Assembly: GCF_028583425.1 (NCBI RefSeq)
Contig: NC_072801.1
Location: 21,100,001-21,164,000, forward strand
Length of the DNA: 64,000 bases
Source: Eublepharis macularius
Taxonomy: Eukaryota; Chordata; Lepidosauria; Squamata; Eublepharidae
Reading direction: 5' to 3'
Below the pieces are notes generated by a model. That model ran no database searches, was not told where the DNA came from, and was given only the letters and a program-made list of their open reading frames with translations. The position numbers and the translations under genes are program-made. Positions 57,401 to 64,000 of the stretch are shown here, one piece after another; the first letter of the stretch is position 1; each line of letters starts with the position of its first letter.

Positions 57401-60400
57401 GCATTTAATGGAGCAGCCAAAAAAAATTTAAAATATCAAGGGAGTGTGGTTGCCATTGCCTTCCTCTGCAGTCTTCTTTGGTGATTCCCCATCCAAATCC
57501 TGATGTTGCTTAGTTTTTGAGATTTGATGAGATTGAGCTGTACCATGCCATCTTCTGTCACTCTTGAATATCATGTTAAAAATAATTGCCCAAACACCTG
57601 AACTATGTAAAGGGTAATTCATTCCGTTTTTTGTAGTGAGTCACTTTAGAAGTGAATTCTCTGTTTGCCAACAACTGCGTATCAAGGAAGGAAGGTATAC
57701 CTCTTGGATTCCAAAAACTAAATTCTCTGCCAAGTAAACTATGATGCTATGATAAGAATTAAATGTCTACAGATCATAAAATGCTGAATTAATTATATGC
57801 TGCAACATTTAACCAAATTTATTAGTTAGATTAATACATTTTAAAATCTTTTGAGAAATTAAATAGGTGCCTGAGGTTAATCAAACAACAGATCTGTTAA
57901 AAGAGCTAGAGTGGGCCCCAGTGGTTGTTTCTTTAAGCCAAAAGACACATTCAAAGTTCGTCCTAGAACTTCAACATCATATATTTTGGGGGCATGTAAA
58001 GGACAATAGATAAAAATGGTGTAAGAGGGGAGTGAAGGAGAAGAATTAGAAACACAAAAATTAGTAAACTTTTTTTGTGTTCTAGCCATGGTTGTTGTTT
58101 TTTTCCAGCTGCAAAGCTTGATACCTTTTGTTCAGTTGCCTGCCAGTGATGCTATCTGTGAAGAATATGGCTTAACTTCTGATATGCCAGCCAATCTTTA
58201 TATGTAAGTTACTATACTATTCCCTGTAACTTAACAGCCTACAAGCCATATATCAAGAGTTTGTGAGTGATTTATAACTGCATAGATAAATATGGCTAAA
58301 TCACATGTGCACTTTTGTATCTTACTCGCCAGTAAGATCTTTAGTTTCTGCTGTTCTGAAATGTCTGTAGCCAGTCAGTCCAGGGAGTAATATATTGGTT
58401 ACAAAGTAAAATATAACAGCAACTAAAAAGGATATGGGTGGCTGAGTCAACTTGATCTTTACAATAAGTGCAGTAGCGTTTTTCAGAGGGGATTCTACTA
58501 AAACGGCTCTTCAGCTCAGCAGAAGGTAACGCATTACATCTGAATAACAGGAAAGAGCAACGATACTTTGGAACTGTTAGATAAAAGGGGGATTTAGACA
58601 GCTCAAACACTTTTGGATAATTGCAAGTAAATAGGAGGACATTTCTGATCTGTTTAAGTTTTAACGAAGTCCAATCTTTTTTAAGTAATACATTTCATGC
58701 AGTTAACAGGATTTTTTCAGTGAGCCCCTGAAATTCAAGTTCAATTCCAGATTTGCGAAGTATATGGCTTAACTTCTTTTGATACGCCAGCCAATCTTTA
58801 TTTGTAGGTTGGTTGTTGTAAGGCGTCTATAGCTGAATAGGTTTCTGATGTTTTAGCAGTGCAGTCCTAAGCAGAGTTACATCCTTCTAAGCCTATGGAT
58901 TTATGAGAATGTAATTTTAAAAATCCAAGCCTTATGGTTTATTGATCTCCTTTATACATTTGCATCCGGATTTCATTCAGAGGATTCAAAGATAGCACAG
59001 AAAGATTGCATATTTTGCAGTATTCATCTGTATTTTAGGAAAAAGTGGATCAAGAGAATAAGTGTTGCAACCTGTATTCTTTGCTTACCTTTAAAGTTAA
59101 GGAACCACGGACAGTTATTCAATTGATAAGGAAGAACCGCTGCAGTAAAGTTTGAAACTTCCTGTTTTAGTCCTTTGAGTGTGCGTGTGTATGAGTTTGT
59201 TCCTCCCTGGGAGCTTTCTTGTTAACATACCAACTTTAAACAGTATCACAGGCTTCATTTCCCGTTGTGATCATGGCATTGGGAGAAGTACGACAGACAG
59301 ACAGTTCTTCTTTATTAACCAGAGGCCGTGTGACCCAATGAAAGTAAGATTTTTTTGTATTAACTTCATTACTACTTAAACGTTAAACTAATGTAAGTTT
59401 TCCTCCCATGCTCAACAATCTGTATGTTTTCTTGCCTTTCTTGTGGTTCCTTAGAAGAGTTAGTACAGGGAAATAATTTTTTTACCAAGGCTGAACTGTT
59501 AAAGACAACACACAGAAGTCTGTCTATGGTACCTTTTTTTCTTTTCTGGGCAGGTTTCCAAAGTTGTGAATGAAGTGTACCACATGTACAACAGACACCA
59601 GTATCCCTTTATTGTTCTTAACATATGTGCAGATTCTGGTGAGTCACCCACATTTCTCTGGGGAAAATCTTGCACAAGTCCATATGTTACATATATGCTG
59701 TGGGAATAGCATTTCTGGATTGACACGGATTCTAACCACCTTAATTGAATCTTAATTATTCCAGTAGCTCTTACTTCCAAGTAAATATGTGTTTTGTTCT
59801 TTGCTTGACCTTGTAATGTGAACTGGTGCACTTTCTGTCTCTTCAAAGTGTTAATCCTAAAACTAACGATGTTGATAGGAAAATTTAAAAATCCAGACTT
59901 TGATTTCTGTACCAAGTTAAAATAGTCTTGCAGACAGAATATAATGCAAAACTTCTTGTCTGTTTCTTTCTTCTACTTTTTCCTGTTAACAGTTTAGCAA
60001 TGCTACAGTCGCAACACTCAAAGCCAGTATTCAGAATTGATGGGGTGGCAGCGAATAAAGCAACCTCACAACTGACTTGGTGTATTCTCAGTGCCAGTTT
60101 AAGCCGAGTTATACCGTTTTAAGTCCATTAAAGTGATTGGGTTTAGCAGAGAAAAACTGCTTAGGATTGTGCTGTCTGTTATGAAATATTGTGTACGGAT
60201 TAGAAGAAAAGAAAGCTGAATCCTCCTAAAAATTATGTTTATGTTTTAGGAAGTGTTGACATCAATGTGACACCTGACAAAAGGAAAATATTGCTGCAAG
60301 AAGAAAAACTTCTGTTGGCAGTTCTAAAAACTTCTTTGATGGGAATGTTTGGTAGTGATGTTAACAAGCTCGTCGTCAATCAGAGACTGCCAGATGCCCA

Positions 60401-63222
60401 AGGTAGGAAGGAATGGCAGAAGAAACTGAAACAATCTTATTTCTTATTAATATTTAAACTGTTAAAAATGGCTAACTAATCAGTTAGTTGAAGTACACTA
60501 GCTTTAATTGTTTCTCCATTGGCCTGTTAGATGAGCAGAAACACAGTTAAATGTGAATAACTGCTTGTGTGTTTAAGATGCCACTGACAAGCTGTCAGAT
60601 TTTTTTAAAAAAAATTATTTTGCAGATGAAGGGCTGCACCTTCAGTGATCCAGTGTGGTAGAGTGGTAATTTAGTACTTCTTATCTTGACCTTTCTTCAA
60701 GGAGTTCAGAGTAGTATTCTTTGATCTCCTGTCCTCCATATTACCTTCACAACAACCCTGTGAGGGAGGGTTAGGCTGAGCAAGAGAGACTGACTGACTG
60801 ACCCAAGGGCACCCAGTAGGGGCTTCATGGCAAAGAGGGATTTGAACTTTGTGTGACATTGGGTCAGTTTCCATCTTTCAGCCTAACCTATTTTATAGCG
60901 GTATAAGGGTGGCGGCAAACTGTGTATGCTGCCCTGAGCTCTTTGAAGGACAGGTTATATAAACATTCAGAGCTACATTTTCACAGCTTGGGGTTTTTGT
61001 TTTTGCAAATGAAGGATCTGAATATTTTTCAATATCTTGATTTATGCTTGTAAGTTAATTTTAAATGATACCTGGAAACTGTTCTTTCCTTATACTTACT
61101 TAGGAAACTTTAAACCGGTGCCTCAAGATGAGACAGAAGTGCCTTGTTTGGAAATGAGCAGTCCCTCATCTCCAAATCCCAAAACAGCAATGATTGTAGC
61201 CAAGCTTAGAAAGTCCTTTTCTCTCCATCAAGAGACAGAGACCAGAGTGCAGAGTCTTGAAAATATCAAGCAGAGGCACGGCTCTCCTGGGCAGAGAGAA
61301 CTGATGCTTTTTAGAGCTTCAGGTTCTCTGAATGAAACTGGCTCTGGAAAGAAATCTACAGATGGAACTGAAATGGATTCAAGCAAGTCCCTGCTTCCTC
61401 ACAAAAATGTCAGGCAGGTAGCAGAAGAAACAGACTCTGGATGCAGCAGCACCTGTACAGAATCCGATACGGGTTTACGTACTCCAGAGCTTGGTAGCTG
61501 TTTCAGTGATGAAAGTTCCCCTGGAGAAGAAACTCAGGTTTCCAAAGAAGAAGTTCAAATAGCAGGTCTTGAAACGAGTGGACAAATACAGATGGCCGCA
61601 TGTGATTTGAACCAAAGTAAAGAGAGTGAATTAGGCCCAGAGGTCAGTTGTTCTTCTCCAGATGTAAAACGTCGGAAGACTGCTGTGCCTCTCTCACACA
61701 TAGGAAGTTCATCAGAGAGGAAGGATAGTCAGAGCTGGGCCACTTTGTCACAGTACGATGTACCTTTGGAAGTTGACAAGAAAATCACAATGCTAGAGTT
61801 TTCTATGAGCCTGTTGACAGATAGAGTAAAGAAGCTAATCCAGCGACAACAAAAGAAGGTGGAAGCCCAGAATTACAGAAAATTTAGGGCAAAAATTAAC
61901 CCTGGAGAAAATAGATCAGCAGAAGATGAATTACGGAAAGAAATAAGGTATTTCAGTACTTCTGTTAGCTAAATAACTCAATGATTTTGAACCACTGTGA
62001 CTAAGGACATGTGCAGTAAACTATTGGAAGAGAATCCATGATGTATTGGCAACACATGGAATTTAATTTAACAGATGCTGCTCATAGTCCTAGCGTTCTA
62101 ATTCTGTTCTCTTCTTAATACCTCTTAGCGTGCATCTGTGTATGTCTTGGCTGTCCATGTCCTCTGTAGCATCACAGCAGCTTAGTCAATGGCTATGAAA
62201 AGGGTTTTGTCCTCTCTGCATGCCAAAGGGTCATTGTCCCATCCAAATAGCAGTCCACAGTTGCGAGCATGCTAGAGGAATCAGCAGGTAAAAAAATGAG
62301 TTGTCAGCCAGGAAGTCCATGGTTCAAATCTTGCCTCTGCCATTAACTTGCTAAAGCAATTTTAGGCATGCCAATGTGTGCCTGAATCAGCCCTTCACTC
62401 TGAAGTGTTTGAAAAGCACATTTATAAAAACGTGTGTTCCCTTTCCAATCCTTTTTCGTCCTGAAGATCATTATAAAATAAAATTGTTCTGAAATATTTC
62501 CTACTAAGCAGAACTCTTGCCTAATATGCATGCTTTATAACCTGCTAATTTTAAAAATTTTGTGCGCAGTAAAGAAATGTTTGCCAAAATGGACATCGTT
62601 GGCCAGTTCAATTTAGGATTCATAATAGCCAGATTGAACTCTGATCTCTTCATCGTTGACCAGCATGCTTCAGATGAGAAGTACAACTTCGAGATGTTAC
62701 AGCAGCATACTGTTTTACAGGGGCAGAAACTGATTGTGTAAGTGTCTTCTGGATGGATAAAGAGTTTTAGTTGAGAAAGAGACCAATATAGTTAGGGGAC
62801 CTCTAGGAATAGATAGAGACCCCAAAGAATAAGGGGAATCTGGAGCAACAAGCGGGAATGGGTGGAAATTACCAGTTTAGTTGGGGATTCAACCCATAAT
62901 TGTCACTAAGCTGTATGTAGACAACAAGGAATTTGTTAGGAAATCTTTCACCCTGAAGTGCATTACAGATTTCCAGTTGATCCTTCTGGGGTGGATGAAT
63001 GTGTCGAGATGTGTCTAAAGACAAGAAGCGGACTTGGTCAAGCCCATTTAAGGCAACCTTTCCATTGTTATACAGTGAAGATTTGGCAATATATACATAG
63101 TTTCCTTTCCTGCTTTTTCAGACCACAGGATCTTAATTTAACTGCTCTCAATGAAAGTGTGTTGATAGAAAATCAGGAGATTTTCAGAAAAAATGGATTT
63201 GATTTTGTCATTGATGAAGGAG
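51457..63222 (+). CDS. PMS2: Mismatch-repair MutL homologue PMS2, exons 1-13, 3' end outside window
   Basis: Endonuclease subunit of MutLalpha (with MLH1), which nicks DNA in mismatch repair in the nucleus. Exons: 51457-51479, 53631-53770, 54230-54316, 55049-55151, 55701-55884, 56745-56912, 58109-58203, 59244-59343, 59554-59638, 60250-60402, 61104-61947, 62570-62737, 63122-63222. Phases agree over 2251 nt (about 750 codons). GHKL ATPase motifs are intact: [26 protein letters not shown]. Exon 11 is the long, poorly conserved linker and ends with a conserved stretch ([24 protein letters not shown]). The metal-binding endonuclease motif [12 protein letters not shown] is in exon 12. Exon 1 has 23 coding nt, as in human. 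Two further exons are expected to the right of the window. A LINE lies just beyond exon 7 and has duplicated the end of that exon. No frame-breaking change was seen. Confidence 0.97.
51890..52110 (-). mobile_element. 5S-rRNA-derived SINE (minus), PMS2 intron 1
   Basis: Contains GTGGAGAGTGCCCTCAAGTC, ACTTATGGCAACCCCGGTGG and the reversed 5S core CCTTGCTTAGCTTCTGAGA / TCTGATGAGATTAGGCTC. Confidence 0.82.
52389..52872 (+). mobile_element. Sauria SINE split by a LINE fragment, PMS2 intron 1
   Basis: Head 52389-52456 (GTAATAGACTAGGATCTGGG). Tail from 52714 (GGGTTGTTATGAAGATAAAA, GTATATAAATGAAGTAAATAAA type). The split is 257 bp with a 9-bp duplication ACTCTGCTT (52448-52456 and 52714-52722). Confidence 0.82.
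52457..52713 (-). mobile_element. LINE 3'-end fragment nested in the Sauria SINE
   Basis: The left end has GAATGAATGAAT, the reversed tandem tail, then TTTATTTGCAGTCAGAGACC. On - this gives the ...AAATAAA plus tetranucleotide-tail pattern seen at 11.5 and 54.0 kb. A 9-bp target duplication flanks it. Confidence 0.65.
53258..53465. mobile_element. Near-perfect palindromic MITE in PMS2 intron 1
   Basis: 208 bp that fold on themselves around 53361: GGCCGTTTTCACATGCCTGTAA at the left pairs with TTACAGGTGTGTGAAAATGGCC at the right, and GCGATG with CATC/CGCATC near the centre. Flanking trinucleotide AGG at 53255-53257 and 53466-53468. The transposase family is unknown. It ends 165 bp before exon 2. 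Confidence 0.75.
53925..54030 (+). mobile_element. LINE 3' end, PMS2 intron 2
   Basis: GGATTGTAACGGCCTTTGGC leads to AATAAACCTACCTACCTACC. Same layout as 11390-11636, with a different tetranucleotide tail. Confidence 0.6.
54320..55045. other. PMS2 intron 3, nothing recognised
   Basis: AT-rich. At 54540-54700 the text TTGTATGTCACCTTTCCACT resembles a reversed LINE 3' UTR with an A/T-rich tail. No exon. Confidence 0.4.
55305..55525 (-). mobile_element. Sauria SINE (minus), PMS2 intron 4
   Basis: Reverse complement of the consensus parts: TTTATCCTCACAACAACCCT, GAGGTAGGTTAGGCTGAGAG, then GGATTTGAACC (B box reversed) and GGTCTCCCAGGTTTTAGTCC. Confidence 0.82.
55890..56740. other. PMS2 intron 5, nothing recognised
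   Basis: No repeat or exon I could identify in about 850 bp. Confidence 0.4.
57035..57560 (-). mobile_element. 5S-derived SINE (minus) split by a LINE fragment (about 57124-57440), PMS2 intron 6
   Basis: Left part CAAGTTGCAACCAACTTATG...GAGGTGGTTTGCC. Right part TGTGGTTGCCATTGCCTTCC...GTTGCTTAGTTTTTGAGA. The inner segment begins GGTAATGATACGGCTTTG and is LINE-like by composition. The host sequence GAGGTGGTTTGCC / GAGTGTGGTTGCC around it looks like a 13-bp duplication. Confidence 0.65.
57600..58100. other. PMS2 intron 6, right part
   Basis: A - strand open frame of about 70 codons (57877-58089) has no resemblance I recognise. It may be an old LINE remnant. No other feature. Confidence 0.35.
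58160..58210 (+). repeat. Long direct repeat copy 1: end of PMS2 exon 7 and its donor
   Basis: 51 bp covering the last 44 bases of exon 7 and the GTAAGTT donor. It matches 58758-58811 with four substitutions and one 3-nt insertion. It flanks the LINE at 58211-58757. This copy is the functional exon end. Confidence 0.88.
58211..58757 (-). mobile_element. 5'-truncated LINE (minus) flanked by a long direct repeat
   Basis: The reverse frame reads [27 protein letters not shown] and ITPWTDWLQ, nearly the same as the LINE at 33740-34444. The 3' ends also coincide (GTTAAGTTAC). No poly-A. Confidence 0.82.
58758..58811 (+). repeat. Long direct repeat copy 2: orphan copy of PMS2 exon 7 end
   Basis: Decayed copy of the exon 7 end. 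The frame is kept by the 3-nt insertion, but the donor has become TTTGTAGGT from ATATGTAAGT. It has no acceptor of its own, so it should be intronic. Confidence 0.82.
58815..59240. other. PMS2 intron 7, right part, nothing recognised
   Basis: Intronic DNA with no clear repeat. AGCAGTGCAGTCCTAAGCAGAG at about 58855 is a short repeat-like segment of unknown family. Confidence 0.35.
59640..60245. other. PMS2 intron 9, nothing recognised
   Basis: AT-rich intronic sequence. Open frames on either strand have no family resemblance. Confidence 0.4.
60680..60965. repeat. Head-to-head Sauria SINE fragments, PMS2 intron 10
   Basis: 60680-60850 is a reversed SINE (CTTCACAACAACCCTGTGAG, GGTTAGGCTGAGCAAGAGAG, GGATTTGAAC). 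60865-60965 is a forward tail (CATTGGGTCAGTTTCCATC, TTCAGCCTAACCTATTTTAT, CAGGTTATATAAA). Together they form a partial inverted repeat. Confidence 0.65.
61950..62565. other. PMS2 intron 11
   Basis: A short forward Sauria-SINE-like remnant lies at about 62300-62350 (CATGGTTCAAATCTTGCCTC). Otherwise nothing recognised. Confidence 0.4.
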
Positions 63223-64000
63223 GTATGTCTTTGCCCAGCTGTTTTCAGGTTGAACAGGAGGCAAATTTGATACGCGAGCGACAGTGCATAGAATTACAGA
63301 GGAGTGTTATTTAGATGTTGGCACCTATTTAATTTTCAGTATCAGTTTTATTTAGATTTCTCTATCAATATAATCCTAGGGAGTACTCTTAGATCCTCCC
63401 TTCCAAATTTCTATTTCCCCCTAAAACCAAACAATAAAATCTTTTCCTGTTTAGGTAGCTTTGATACTTTTGCATTTCTAACAATTTTTAAAATTGTCAC
63501 TGAGACCAGTATTCAAGGAGCCAGTATTTGCAATGTGGTTCTGCTTTTCCCCAAATTATTGACAGGTGGTTATAAAACACCATACTAATGCATTGGTTAG
63601 CCTCATTGTTTTAAAAAAATATATTATAAAAGGCTGCTAGCATTCCAGTGTCCAGAGTCAAATGCCTAGGCAAGGACTGAATTTATAAGTTAATTTGCTC
63701 TTGCAAATATATCTTTGGGAACAATAAAAAGTATCATTTAAAAAACAATCATTAACATCAAGGTAAAAACTATAGATTATATCTGAGATACTCTTTTAAA
63801 AAATCCCTCTCAACCAGTCTCTGCATACATCTCTTTGTGACTGTATAGGTAGGTGTACACTCAGTATGCACAAGATTCTCTTTTTGTTGTGTTAAATGTG
63901 TAAAATCCTAGATGTAAATTTTAAAATTCAGGCTTTAGCTTACAAGTTGGAATTGTTTTGCATTAACATATAACCAACACATAACATTTCATACGTTTCT
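63223..64000. other. PMS2 intron 13, left part, to window end
   Basis: No exon 14 seen. AT-rich intron without recognisable repeats. Confidence 0.5.

Noticed and set aside
59499-59915. 138-codon minus-strand open frame in PMS2
   Set aside because: Antisense to PMS2 exon 9 and intron 9. No family resemblance.
1-64000. Bacterial-type features: CRISPR arrays, operons, riboswitches
   Set aside because: Spliced vertebrate genes and retroposons throughout. No array-like direct repeats with unique spacers apart from microsatellites.

Overview
The window is vertebrate nuclear DNA, almost certainly from a squamate reptile. It has intron-rich genes with GT-AG splicing and a dense set of interspersed repeats: Sauria-type tRNA SINEs, 5S-rRNA-derived SINEs, CR1/L3- and L2-like LINE ends, hAT-type non-autonomous DNA elements and Penelope-like terminal repeats. 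I lean towards a gecko-like lineage, but the sequence alone does not settle the species.

Four protein-coding genes reproduce the conserved amniote block EIF2AK1 - ANKRD61 - AIMP2 - PMS2. EIF2AK1 (heme-regulated eIF2alpha kinase) runs on + from 13287 to 46059 in 15 coding exons that join in frame to 599 codons. ANKRD61 lies antisense (-, 41981 to 36821) inside EIF2AK1 intron 11. AIMP2 (multisynthetase scaffold p38) is on - from 51010 to 46416, four exons and 325 codons, tail-to-tail with EIF2AK1. PMS2 (MutL mismatch-repair subunit) starts at 51457 on + and runs off the right edge after 13 exons (about 750 codons). AIMP2 and PMS2 share a bidirectional promoter with six CCAAT-type pentamers. A CpG island at about 8.6-9.3 kb is the likely promoter of the next gene leftwards (USP42 by conserved gene order), but no coding exon of it is visible.

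Region by region: 1-8.2 kb is repeat-rich intergenic or intronic DNA, including a SINE split by a foldback element that itself contains a hAT element. 8.2-8.65 kb is a degenerate G-rich tandem array beside the CpG island. 9.3-13.1 kb is repeat-rich spacer. 13.1-46.1 kb is EIF2AK1 with the nested ANKRD61. 46.4-51.0 kb is AIMP2. 51.4-64 kb is PMS2.

The most unusual features are as follows. (1) Two insertions of one LINE family, in EIF2AK1 and PMS2, are each flanked by an unusually long direct repeat (92 bp and about 51 bp). Each repeat copies the 3' end of a coding exon together with its splice donor, including the HRD catalytic loop of the kinase. (2) Several Penelope-like terminal repeats carry hammerhead-like cores, and three of them form head-to-head foldbacks. 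(3) EIF2AK1 lacks the Cys-Pro heme motif and has Gln in place of one of the two N-terminal heme-ligand histidines. (4) AIMP2 has a GC-AG intron.
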